A DNA stretch of 64,000 nt from an uncultured Eubacteriales bacterium. GTDB taxonomy: Bacteria > Bacillota > Clostridia > Oscillospirales > Acutalibacteraceae. Location: positions 124,001-188,000 of the forward strand of contig CAKSDI010000001.1 of the NCBI GenBank assembly GCA_934445035.1, read 5' to 3'. A program made the translations under genes and the position numbers. Below, piece after piece: positions 41,557 through 51,800 of the stretch. The notes beneath the pieces are model-generated. The model had not been told where the DNA came from. It did no database searches and was given only the letters and a program-made list of their open reading frames with translations. Within the stretch, counting starts at the first letter, position 1, and each line of letters opens with the position of its first letter.

Positions 41557-43668
41557 TTAGCGTAATTGCAGCTCCTGCCAGATCGATTTAACAAAGTAAA
41601 CTATCTGTTGCATAAGTGAGAAGAGCAAGAATACAATTACCGCGATTATAACCATTGCGAAGAGTGAAAGGATCATAGTTCCAATGGTTTTTCCGATATA
41701 ATACTGATGAACCTGACTTAAACCGATAAGCAGTATCATAGCCGACCAGATAACACCGATAGCAGTGATAATGCTCATAGTCATAGCTTCGTCAAGAGTG
41801 AGAATATTCGAAAGTCCGACATTTATGAGCTGACTCAAAAGATACGGAATAATAGCGTAACATGTTACGGAAACGATCTCGATCATTTTACCGTTACCGT
41901 CTAATAACGAGCAGACAGCCCAGTTACCTACGGCAAACAGAATAACCAAAGCTACAGAACCGATAAAGGTCGAAAGAATGGTGTAATCCTGGGGATCGTT
42001 GCCGTTGAAAATATAACCCGTTTTAAAGAACTGCAAAACCTTAATAAGGAAGAAAGCAATTACTATAATTACCGAAAGCAGGTAAGACGGAAGCTCTTTG
42101 CGGTATTTAAACTGCTGGAAACCGTCAGACGGGTGCGAAAGAGTGTAAAGCGGGAAAGTATATTTGTTTTCAAGCGCTGAAAACGCTCCGTTGTTCATAG
42201 CCGCAAGCTTTTTCTTTGCAAGCTTGACACCTACGACTATCAAAACAACTACGGCGATAATTAATGCCGCAAGCCAGAGAATATTATCTGACATATACTG
42301 CTTTCTGTACTCGTGATAAGCGTCGGAATACTCATTCGCCGTATCGGCAAGCTTAAAGTAATCCATTGCTTTACCGTAATCACCGAGTTTTTCGTAAGCC
42401 ATTCCAAGACCGTAATAAGGGAATTGGCTGTTAGAATTATAGGAAAGAACTTCTTCCCAAAGGCTTATCGCCTTTTGGGGATCGGAAGTATCAAGATCCA
42501 AGAACGCAGCGCGGAGAGCCTTGAGATAGTCGGTCGGTTTAAATACCGAAATGTTTCTCGTAGTCATATCAAGAACGAGAACCTCTTCTCCGATAGTTTC
42601 GATAGCAATCGGTTTTTGGAACATTCCGACCTGATTGCCGTAACCGCCGTAGACCGCTATAAGCTGACCGTTCTGAGTATATTGGAATATCTTGCCTCGT
42701 CCGTCGTCAAGAAGATGGATAAATTCATTATCATCTATATCTATATCGGAGAACGAAGTGTAGTTATTGTTAGTGAAAACGCTTCTGGAGTTTTCAAGAT
42801 CTCCGTAAGACTTAATTATACCTTCGCTTTTCATTATGTTTTTGCCGGCATAATTAAGCTTTCTTATCTGGTTATCGCTCTGAACGCTTCCGCTTATGGT
42901 AACGGTATAAATAAATCCGTTATCATCAATATCATAGTTTGAAATTGTTGCAGGAGCGTAAGTCTGAAGTTTCTTTATCTGCTCCCGGGTCATAAACTGC
43001 TTGCGGATAAAGTTAAGAATAATATCCACAGTTCTTTGAACCGTGCTTCTGCCGAAGAAAGAGCTAAAATTACCGTCGGTATCGAAAACGAATGCACCGT
43101 TGTTAACGCTCTTTGCAATTACAAGGAGCTTGCCCTCGTCATTAATAAGGACCTTGGTTACATCGAACGAAAAGTCGTAACCGACGATCGAAGTTTCAGG
43201 CTTTTCAATGACTTTTATAATCTTTGCGTCTTCTCCGATAATAAGAACGCGCTTATTTTCGGTATCGGCAATATAATATCTTCCGTCTTTATCAACAACA
43301 AGACCCGAAGCGCCGACAAATGTGAATGTCGTTCCGTCGTCGGAAGTAATGTTTTCAATAACTCCCACTGCTTTGAGCGAAGAATCAAGCTTTAAAATTC
43401 TGCTGTTTCCCGAGTCAAGCACATAGAGAATATTACCGTCATAATACATATCGGAGGGAGAATCAAGTGCTTTATCAAGTCCCATATCCTCAAAATCATA
43501 AGATTTTTCGAAAACATAAGAGGTAGGAGCAGCTATTGATTCACTGTCCGAATCGTATTCATAACCCTCATAAGGGGCATATTCAACATTTTTGGCGCTA
43601 ACCGAAAATACGGAGGCGAGAACGCAGACGCACATTATTAAAGAAATAAAATATTTTGTAAATCGCAT
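41557..43668 (-). CDS. membrane protein: NHL-type propeller, TPR and Yip1 domain
   Basis: A 703-residue protein with a signal peptide (ISLIMCVCVLASVFSVSA). Residues about 50-390 hold NHL/propeller repeats (MYYDGNILYVLDSGNSRILKLD; GRYYIADTENKRVLII), residues 395-455 a pair of TPR helices (YYGLGMAYEKLGDYGKAMDYF), residue 470 on one span, and about 520-700 a Yip1-like bundle of five spans. It couples an outside sensor to a membrane domain; role unknown, but it is a repeated partner of DUF5696 permease operons. Start ATG 43668 has GAGGTG; a GTG nine bases earlier overlaps that site. Confidence 0.82.
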   Translation of the reverse strand: MRFTKYFISLIMCVCVLASVFSVSAKNVEYAPYEGYEYDSDSESIAAPTSYVFEKSYDFEDMGLDKALDSPSDMYYDGNILYVLDSGNSRILKLDSSLKAVGVIENITSDDGTTFTFVGASGLVVDKDGRYYIADTENKRVLIIGEDAKIIKVIEKPETSIVGYDFSFDVTKVLINDEGKLLVIAKSVNNGAFVFDTDGNFSSFFGRSTVQRTVDIILNFIRKQFMTREQIKKLQTYAPATISNYDIDDNGFIYTVTISGSVQSDNQIRKLNYAGKNIMKSEGIIKSYGDLENSRSVFTNNNYTSFSDIDIDDNEFIHLLDDGRGKIFQYTQNGQLIAVYGGYGNQVGMFQKPIAIETIGEEVLVLDMTTRNISVFKPTDYLKALRAAFLDLDTSDPQKAISLWEEVLSYNSNSQFPYYGLGMAYEKLGDYGKAMDYFKLADTANEYSDAYHEYRKQYMSDNILWLAALIIAVVVLIVVGVKLAKKKLAAMNNGAFSALENKYTFPLYTLSHPSDGFQQFKYRKELPSYLLSVIIVIAFFLIKVLQFFKTGYIFNGNDPQDYTILSTFIGSVALVILFAVGNWAVCSLLDGNGKMIEIVSVTCYAIIPYLLSQLINVGLSNILTLDEAMTMSIITAIGVIWSAMILLIGLSQVHQYYIGKTIGTMILSLFAMVIIAVIVFLLFSLMQQIVYFVKSIWQELQLR

Positions 43669-43678
43669 TCTCTTCACC

Positions 43679-44539
43679 TCACTTAAGTCCCGAATGGCTC
43701 ATAGTTTCCATAACCGAGCTCTGTGACCATAAGAACACAGCGATAGGCGGAACCATCATAATAACACTTACCGCGGCTCCCGCACCTGCACGGGCGATAC
43801 CGCCGGCGGCAATAGTTGTAAGAACTGTCGGAAGCTCTTTTAAGCTCTCGCTGAATATGTACTGCTTAGTACCCGAAGCATTCCACATAGACTGGAAAGT
43901 GAATATCATAACAGTCATAATAGCAGGCTTAATGCTCGGCAGAACGATCTGCCTGAAAGTACGGAATTCCGTAGCACCGTCAATTCTTGCGGCTTCAAGC
44001 GTCGCGTCCGGGACAGAGGAAACAACGAACTGTCTTATAAGGAATACACCCATAGTACCCGAAAGCGGAGTAAGAAGCAGCGCCCAATAAGTATCGATAA
44101 TACCGAGTTTGGAAACAACGTAATAAACCGGGATAGCTGTAACTTCCGGGCGGAAAAGCAAGGCAAGAACTATAAGGGTGTAAAGAGTACCTACTCCCTT
44201 GAATTTGCCTTTTGCCAATGAATAGCCGGCAAGCGAAGCAATAATGAGATATAAAACCGTGCCGACAACTGTAACGAAAATACTGTTGAATAAATATCTT
44301 GCGAAAGGAACCGTAAGGTTACCCGAAAGATAATAAACCTGAACGAAGTTTTCAAAGGTCGGGTTCTTTACATAAAATCGCGGCGGATAAATGAAAATTT
44401 CATCTATCGGCTTGAGCGACTGCACGATTGAATAGTACAGCGGGAAAAGCATAAATGCACTAACAATCAGCAAGATCACAAATATAACGGCTGTGCCGCC
44501 GCGAGAACGCGAAAGAACGACCTGATGATCTTTTGCCAT
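43679..44539 (-). CDS. sugar ABC transporter permease, MalG/UgpE type
   Basis: A 286-residue permease with six spans and coupling motif EAARIDGATEFRTFRQIVLP. I prefer ATG 44539 to a GTG four codons earlier, because GGAG touches that GTG. It pairs with the gene at 44588, 48 bases upstream, and is followed ten bases later by the NHL-Yip1 gene. Confidence 0.93.
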   Translation of the reverse strand: MAKDHQVVLSRSRGGTAVIFVILLIVSAFMLFPLYYSIVQSLKPIDEIFIYPPRFYVKNPTFENFVQVYYLSGNLTVPFARYLFNSIFVTVVGTVLYLIIASLAGYSLAKGKFKGVGTLYTLIVLALLFRPEVTAIPVYYVVSKLGIIDTYWALLLTPLSGTMGVFLIRQFVVSSVPDATLEAARIDGATEFRTFRQIVLPSIKPAIMTVMIFTFQSMWNASGTKQYIFSESLKELPTVLTTIAAGGIARAGAGAAVSVIMMVPPIAVFLWSQSSVMETMSHSGLK

Positions 44540-44587
44540 ATCTTTACACACTCCTAAGCGAATTTACAATTTTGTACTGTAGTTAAA

Positions 44588-45490
44588 CTAATCCATAAAC
44601 TTTCTCAGTACCTTGCTGATCAAAAGCCAAGAAAGTACCATTACAATGAATAATACGACTGCCAGAGCAGAAGCATAACCCATTTCATATCGGTTGAGCG
44701 CATAGTCGTTTATGTGCAAAAGCCAGGTATGAGTCGAGTAGTTACTGCTCGGGAAACCGGTAAGCGTTTGACTGACAGCACCTGTCGCAAAAGCGCTTGA
44801 TATGGACATAACCGCGCCGTACATAAGCTGAGGTCCCATCTGCGGGAAAGTAACATAGTAAAGTTCCTGCCAGCGGTTGCGCAATCCGTCGATAGCGGCC
44901 GCTTCAAAGTAGGCTCTGTCGAGGCCCTGAAATCCTGCTCGGAATGAAAGGAATCCGGAGCTGAACGACATCCATACCGAAACGATTATAACCACATTAA
45001 GGTTATAAGCCGAATTGGTAAGCCACGAAATAGGCTCTGAAATAATACCCATCTGCATAGCCACACTGTTAACTAAACCGTAGCTGTCGGCAGAGAAAAT
45101 GTACTGCCAGATCGCATACGTACTTGCCGAAAGGCTCGGCGCGTAAACAAAGAATGTTACAAGACCGCGAAGTTTGACCGGAATTTCATTGATAAGCCAG
45201 GCTAAAACGAAGCTTAAAATAAATCCTACAGGTCCGGTAATTATCGCGAGGATCATTGTGTTTTTAAGAGCAATAATGAATATCTTATCCGATAGGAACA
45301 TTCTCAGATAGTTTTTAAATCCTACAAAGTTGTTTATCGAAACAAGGTTGAAGTCTGTAAAAGAGAAGAATATCGAAATAAGAATAGGTGCGATAGTGAA
45401 AAGAACGAAAAATACTAAAAACGGCACCAGCATCCAGATAAAAGGAGTTTGCACTGATGAAAATTTTTCTTTGCGTTTAAGCTTTATCAT
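44588..45490 (-). CDS. sugar ABC transporter permease, MalF/UgpA type
   Basis: A 300-residue permease with six spans and coupling motif EAAAIDGLRNRWQELYYVTFP. Its ATG overlaps the stop of the binding-protein gene (ATGA), so the two are made together. It should pair with the next gene to move the ligand bound by that protein. Confidence 0.93.
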   Translation of the reverse strand: MIKLKRKEKFSSVQTPFIWMLVPFLVFFVLFTIAPILISIFFSFTDFNLVSINNFVGFKNYLRMFLSDKIFIIALKNTMILAIITGPVGFILSFVLAWLINEIPVKLRGLVTFFVYAPSLSASTYAIWQYIFSADSYGLVNSVAMQMGIISEPISWLTNSAYNLNVVIIVSVWMSFSSGFLSFRAGFQGLDRAYFEAAAIDGLRNRWQELYYVTFPQMGPQLMYGAVMSISSAFATGAVSQTLTGFPSSNYSTHTWLLHINDYALNRYEMGYASALAVVLFIVMVLSWLLISKVLRKFMD

Positions 45491-48396
45491 TTTATGTTAA
45501 ACTCCTCTCTCTTCCTCTGGATTTCTTCGTTGATATTTGAATTGTAGAGCATTAATGCTCTGCGCGCTCTGTTTGTTCCGTCGATGACCTCACGAAGAGC
45601 ACTTGTAAGGTCACGGTTTACCGCATAGCTTCCTATAACGGAGGGCTGGTTCTTAAGCCAGTTGCGCTGAGCTGTGATCATATCTTTTTCTTCACTTGCC
45701 CAGCTTACTTTTGAGAATGCTTCAAGGTTTGCGGAATAATATCTTCCTGCAACACCGAGAGCTATCTCAAGGTCGTTGCCGTACTTATTCTGAGCGTCGG
45801 CACTTACCCACCAATTCATAAATTCAAATGCCTCGTCGGCAATGCCTCTTTCTTCGGCAGCCTTAAGCATTATGCAGCCTGTAACCGAAGAGGGCTGTGT
45901 TCTGTCTATAGATCCGTCTTCCTTAACTGTACCCGGAATCGGCGACATTGCCCAAAGGCCTCTTATTTCAGGAGCCGCCTCGTGGATCTGAGCATAGGTT
46001 CCGATTCCCGTAAATCCGAGCGGAAGCTCGCCTGTTCTGAATCGGCTGTAGAAGTCTATCTGTCTTGAAAGGCCGTAATCAGTGTAGAAACGCGACCATT
46101 CGGTGAATGACTCATAAGCTATTTCTTTATCGAACTGAGTTTTCGAAAGGTCATCCACATAGTACATTCCGCCTTTCTGCTCAAGCAGTGACGCGAAAAT
46201 GAACAAGCTTGCGGAAACACCCATTTCAGCAGAGTTGATTTCGTTAAGACCGATAGAAAGGTTGTTGCTCTGCAATACCTCAAGAACTTTATAAAGATCA
46301 TCCCAGGTATCGGGAACTTTGATTCCTAACTGCTTGAATATATCCGTTCTGTAGAAAAGAACATTGAATGCCTGGGATTCGGGCAAAGCATAGATCTTGT
46401 TCTGATAGTAGAACGGCGTCCAGGAAGCTTCCTGGAAGTTGTCATAAAGATCGTTTGTTACATATTTTGTAAGGTCTACAAGCGCACCTCTCGCGGCAAG
46501 CTCAACAGGAGTTCCCTGAGCTATCATAAGCGCTACATCCGGACCCTTGCCCGCAAGCGCCGCTCTTATAAGGGTCTGACCTGTATCAACCATACTTAAA
46601 TTAACATTTATACCCGTTTTTTCAGTGAATTCGGAAGAAATAAGGTTCGAAATTATCTGCGCCTGATCTCGGCCGGTGTTTACCCATACCTTTACGGGCT
46701 TGTCGCCTTCGGAAGTAGTTCCGCCGACTGTGGTATAATCGTTGGTAAACGAATAAATAAACTGCTTGAATCCGAAATCAAGTCCCTTAAAGAAACCTGC
46801 TCCGGCTTTCGGAACTTCCGCATTTTCCGCCATAAATGAAATATAGTCTATTTCAAGCGGGAAAGTGTTAAGCGTGAGGATCATTGAACCGAGAGTTTCA
46901 AGAACATTTTTAAATGAGCTTAATCTCTCAGGAATTTCATAAGGCTTATCGGCAAACTTCTTAATGGTTCTCGCTGTAACTGAAAGTGTTGAAGCAACAG
47001 AACCGCTGCCACCGGAATTTTCAGAAAGATCTTTATACGCTTTTTCAAGATTCTTATAAGCGGAATTGAGTCTTTTCTTAAGATTCGGGATCTTAACTTC
47101 AAGATCATACTCCTGATAAGCATCGGGGTTTGCGGAGGTGATAGCGATTACTTCTCTGTAAAGAGCGTTGAGCGCGGTAATGTTACTCTGTACCTCGCGG
47201 AGAGTTTCGGAAGTATTACCTGCCGAAACGGAAAGGGTGATAAGATCGCCCGGCTCAAGGTAGAAATAATAATCGTTCTTACCGTCGCCTAAAGTGTACA
47301 TTGTCCAGTTCTGGCTGTACTTAAAGGGGATATCTGCGGCTTCCTTGAAAGGAATTTCGCCGTTGATTTTAAGCTCTCTGTAGGAAACAAGACCGGAGTT
47401 TGTCTGTCTGCCGCGAAGAGTTATCCTGTAAAGTCCAGCTTCTTTAACATCGGCTTTCCAGGTGATCTCGTCGCCCTCTCCTGTGCAGTTGCTTCCTATG
47501 CAGTTAAGGTATATGTATTTCGGGTCTGTAGGAGTCATACCCGCATTGGTTTTATCATAAGTCGGATAAATGGATTTGCTTGTTGTATACTCCGCGATTT
47601 CAGCCTGAATGGTAGAAATGGAATCGCCCTTTATTTTTTTGCCTTCATACTGTTTTAAGTAATCTGCATAAGAACCGTAAACCGCGTTTTTGAAGGTGAT
47701 ATCGGAAATTGCCACTGCAACCTCTTTCGAAGAAATTCTTACAGTGTGCGTTCCGGCAGTGAGATAAAACAGGTAAGGCTCATCATAGAGTCCCTGTGAA
47801 TCTATAAAATAAGAATTGAGCCAGGCGCTGAGCTGCTCCTGAGCCGGGCGGACATCGTTGCCCTGAGCGTCGATCTCGAAATGATGATCGTCGTCGGTAT
47901 ATTTAGACTTCCACCTGCGGGAAAGGTTAAGATTCTGCGCCTCGGAGAACTGATAATTACCGTCGATCATAACGCCGAGGTTTATCTCCATATCATTGGA
48001 AGTGTCCGGCGAATAGGTGATGTTAAGCGCATACGCTCCTGTTTGAGAAACATTTACGGAAAACTCGCACCAATTACTTTCAGCTCCGATAGTAACGGCG
48101 TCCTTTTCAAGAACCTTTCCTACGGGAAGATTCTTTTCATTCACCGACTGCACGGCTGACGCACTTATCGGGTCTGCCTCAACAATTGCGGCTTTCATAC
48201 TTTCATAAATATTGAAATATGAATTTTCCGCATCCAAAGACTGCTCGATAGGCGCAGACTGATCCGAAGATCCGCTATCCGACGCTTCAACTGCCGAAAC
48301 AGAGAAAGCGCACTGCATTGACCCGATTATCATTAAGAAAACCAGGACGAGCGAGCAAACCTTTGAGATTTTCGATTTCAAAAATTGCAAATCCAT
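45487..48396 (-). CDS. large extracellular solute-binding protein with N-terminal carbohydrate-binding-like modules
   Basis: A 969-residue protein, about twice the size of a usual family 1 binding protein. A signal peptide (VCSLVLVFLMIIGSMQCAFS) is followed by two beta-sandwich regions that resemble carbohydrate-binding modules (about 70-240 and 265-400), a helical linker (about 400-480), and the binding-protein fold (about 565-960: VWVNTGRDQAQIISNLISSEF; GPDVALMIAQGTP). MQC could be a lipobox-like site, but the signal is better read as a cleaved one. It is the first gene of the seven-gene operon. The extra modules suggest a polymer or long oligosaccharide. No ATPase gene is near. Confidence 0.85.
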   Translation of the reverse strand: MDLQFLKSKISKVCSLVLVFLMIIGSMQCAFSVSAVEASDSGSSDQSAPIEQSLDAENSYFNIYESMKAAIVEADPISASAVQSVNEKNLPVGKVLEKDAVTIGAESNWCEFSVNVSQTGAYALNITYSPDTSNDMEINLGVMIDGNYQFSEAQNLNLSRRWKSKYTDDDHHFEIDAQGNDVRPAQEQLSAWLNSYFIDSQGLYDEPYLFYLTAGTHTVRISSKEVAVAISDITFKNAVYGSYADYLKQYEGKKIKGDSISTIQAEIAEYTTSKSIYPTYDKTNAGMTPTDPKYIYLNCIGSNCTGEGDEITWKADVKEAGLYRITLRGRQTNSGLVSYRELKINGEIPFKEAADIPFKYSQNWTMYTLGDGKNDYYFYLEPGDLITLSVSAGNTSETLREVQSNITALNALYREVIAITSANPDAYQEYDLEVKIPNLKKRLNSAYKNLEKAYKDLSENSGGSGSVASTLSVTARTIKKFADKPYEIPERLSSFKNVLETLGSMILTLNTFPLEIDYISFMAENAEVPKAGAGFFKGLDFGFKQFIYSFTNDYTTVGGTTSEGDKPVKVWVNTGRDQAQIISNLISSEFTEKTGINVNLSMVDTGQTLIRAALAGKGPDVALMIAQGTPVELAARGALVDLTKYVTNDLYDNFQEASWTPFYYQNKIYALPESQAFNVLFYRTDIFKQLGIKVPDTWDDLYKVLEVLQSNNLSIGLNEINSAEMGVSASLFIFASLLEQKGGMYYVDDLSKTQFDKEIAYESFTEWSRFYTDYGLSRQIDFYSRFRTGELPLGFTGIGTYAQIHEAAPEIRGLWAMSPIPGTVKEDGSIDRTQPSSVTGCIMLKAAEERGIADEAFEFMNWWVSADAQNKYGNDLEIALGVAGRYYSANLEAFSKVSWASEEKDMITAQRNWLKNQPSVIGSYAVNRDLTSALREVIDGTNRARRALMLYNSNINEEIQRKREEFNIK

Positions 48397-48842
48397 TTAC
48401 GATACTCCTTTTTGAAGTTTAAAAGCGGAAATTTCGCCCCGAAAAGCCGAAAACAGACAAATTTCGGCAAAATCGGACAATGGCAACAATACCCGCATAT
48501 TATCAATATAAATAATACCACAAAATGCACAAATATACTATGTGGTTTTTTATCATAATTTACTTAATATTTACCATCATCTATAAAATTATATGCAAGG
48601 TTTTGTGTAATTTGACCATAAGATTTTTAATGCTTTATTTAATTCGAATTTAGAGTAATAAAAACAATGTCGAATTCGGGATAATTTTATATGCTCATAC
48701 AGAGCCGGTTTAGCACACTTCGGAGTTTTTTGCAAACTGAAAGCCGCAGGCAAATGCCTGCGGCTTAACAGCTTAATATTCAAAAACGCAATTTGTGCAG
48801 TATTAAAATCACCACACGCTCGCATATAGCGATGAATATAAA
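48397..48842 (-). other. spacer between the ABC operon and the ABAB surface gene
   Basis: No gene I can support. Next to the operon start are AAAGGAG, a GCCGAAA/TTTCGGC hairpin (near 48444-48466) and an AT-rich zone with TAATAT on the minus strand (near 48497) that may be the operon promoter, though no good -35 box stands out. At 48741-48766 a perfect 12-bp stem AAGCCGCAGGCA lies after the surface-protein gene; it lacks a T-run, so it is a weak terminator or a 3' stabiliser. Confidence 0.5.
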
Positions 48843-51800
48843 TTATTTTGCAATTTCAGCAAGAAGAGCGTCCATCGTTACGCCGTCAGCTGCATATTTA
48901 TCCATCTTACCTTTTGATGCAAATCTTACAGCGTCACGAACGGAAAGACCTTCGTAGTTAGCGGTTACATAATAGGATGCAGAATATTTTCTAACATTGA
49001 AACCGTTAAGGAAGTCGATCATAGCGTTAAGGTAAGCCTGACCGCCGATGTTGCCGAAATCGCCGAGAGCGGTAATATCCTTTGCACTGTTAACGAAGCG
49101 ATTCTCAAGACCTGAGAATGTATCCATGTCGCCTGTGAATGCAGCGTCTTTAAGAGCGGCAGCACTTTCAGCAAGAGAAGCGCCCAAGCTATTTGTTGTA
49201 GCTTTTACTTCGGTAACGGAAAGTGTAGCAGATCCGTTGATTCCGAGGTAAAGAGTATCAATAGCGTCTAAAATCTTATTACCCTCTGCGTCAATCTTAG
49301 CGATCTCTTTCCAGTTTGCACCGAATACATCGTTGAAAGAAACTTTGGTCCAAGTTCCTGCTTTAAGGTTTACAGCATTGCAGTAAGCTAAACCTTTATT
49401 ATCGCCTGCAGAAAGAGTATTCGGATTTGTATATCCGAGAGTCGGGAAAATACGCATTGCAACATCTGCAGAAGATTTTACAAAGAATACAAGATCATCG
49501 GTAGTATCATCAAGAGCAACAGGATTTGCAGTAACGGCTTTTATCATACCCTTATCAAATGTGATAGAGCCCGTTTTTGCAATGGAAGCCGAATAAGCAG
49601 AAGTGAAATCAAGGCTTCCGGTTTCAGCAGCTTCAAGAGTGAGATCTGCTTCGGATGTATCTTCTTCAACATGATTCTTAGCAAGAGTCGGAACGAAAGA
49701 AGCTTTTACATAGGAAATATCGTCAGCAGCTGATACAAGCGCGTCAAGATTTGCTACGACCTGGCTCATATGAGTAATATTTTCAAGAGCGGTCTTATAT
49801 TCAGAGTCTGCACTGAAATCAGCGTCGAATGCAGCGAATACGCTGTCAAGTGTAGCCTTATCAGTGTAGTTTGCAGAAATATTTGATTTAACAGAAAGAA
49901 GAGCAGTTATAATAGCGTCTTTATCTGTTGCATTGTTTAAAACTGTGAGTAACTTATCAGCGTCAGCATAAGCAACAATTACTTTAGCATTGCCGATAGT
50001 GATTTCTCCGCCGTCGAAAGCAGCAAGTCTAACAAGAACATCCTTAAACGAAGCGCTTGACGCAAAGTTTTTGTGGTTTGCTCTGTTGTTCCAGGAGGAA
50101 GCATAAAGATCTTTAACGCTTACGGTGTTAACAGCGTTATTAGTAAGGTTTTTAGCAGAAGAACCGCCGACATTTGTAAAGTAAGTGTTATCTATATCGG
50201 TGCCTCTGATAGTTCTGGAAGTACCGTTTCCAAGGTAAACCATTGCGTTTACTTTAGTAACATTTTTAGCTGTGAAATCATAAACGATATCCTGAACATC
50301 GCTGATATTAACATTTAATCCGGAGTTCGAAAGGATAACAGAACCTTTAAGAGTTCCGGTGTTATTCGAAGCGTCGGCACCGCCGTACATTTCAGAACCG
50401 AATGTTTTGGAATCAACATTAGCGGTCTGTGTTCCGTTCTCATCTACATAAGAAGTAATGTTAAGCGGATAAGAAGCGGTCTTTGTTCCGTCAAGAACAT
50501 AAGCGGCAGCGTCTTTATAGGCTGCAAGTTTTAAATCTTTGTAATCAGCATTAGCGGACTCGTAATCAGCAACAGCTTTAGCAAGATTACCGTTATCATC
50601 AGCATAGCCGAGTGCAAGAGCTTTTACGGAAGCTTTATAAGCGTCGGCAACAGTAGCAAATGTTTCCTGAGCTATCTTTGATTTTGAGTAAGCCGCAGGA
50701 GTTCCCATTGTAAGAGTGAGCTCTTCACCGGAAGAGAGAACAACACAAGCTACAAAACGGAAAGAATTGTTTATATCGTGACCGTCAAGAGCCTTCTCAA
50801 GATCATATTCTTTAAGGCTGAACTTATTCCATCCGGATTTAACCTTCATTGAATCGTCGGTATAAGTAACATATTTAGCAGAACCGTCATAGAATACGGA
50901 AATCTTGAATGTACCAACAGCTTTATCAGCGTGATACCAGAAAGAGATATCATCGAGATCTTCAAGAGCTACGGTAGCGGTTCTGTCAGCATCATCCGCA
51001 AACAAACCGTTAGAGAATCCGGTGGCAGCTGTAGCAGTATTGAAGGTGTACTGAACTGCTGTATTTCCAAGTTCGCTGAATAGCGGAGCATTAGCAGCGT
51101 CAGGAAGAGATGCAACAGAAGAAATTACTGTGTTTGAAGCGGTAGAACCGGCAGTAGCAGTGAAAGCAACATTTCTTAAAGCATAGTTTGAAACTTTAGC
51201 AGAGCCTTCAGCAACATAAAGCTTATTATAATACTTATTAAGGTTAAATTTAATTACATCTTCAGCAAAAGCAGTCTTAACTGCAGCTACGGCAGCATTG
51301 TATTCTTCTTCATTAGAGATAAAGCTTGCGTCAAACGAATCGTTCATAAATGCTTCAACTGTAGAAAGATCGTCAGCATTGACAGCTGCAGCAGCAGTAG
51401 CAAAAGCAGGATCATTATAAACAAGAGTGCCGTCATAGAAAGTTATGCCGGTGCAATCCTTAAGAGATGCAGTCTGAGCATAAAGAGCACTGAAATATCT
51501 CTCGTTGTTCATAGTGGTCCAAGTTTCGAGTGTTGCACGGTCAGACCAGTTTTTAACATCGCCTAAATCATAGAAAGCTTTGATAGAAGCTTCATTATCA
51601 GTATTAACATCAAGCTTTCCGCCGCCGCCTTTTTGACCTACACCAAAGAAGTCAGCATTCTCAAAATAGCTTCCGCGTGCAGTGAAAGCATTATTAGAAT
51701 TCAATATGTAGAGCAAAAGATTGCAGGTTCCGTCTTTCTGATTGAAAGTGAACTTTATATCATCGATATCTGCAATTTTAACATTATACTTTTTAGCCGC

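Noticed and set aside
48741..48766. Strong terminator after the ABAB surface gene
   Set aside because: The stem is perfect but no T-run follows on the minus strand, so it is listed only as a weak terminator or 3' stabiliser.
48589..48825. 78-codon minus-strand frame between the ABC operon and the surface gene
   Set aside because: It runs through the GC-rich inverted repeat at 48741-48766, has no ribosome site and unnatural composition.
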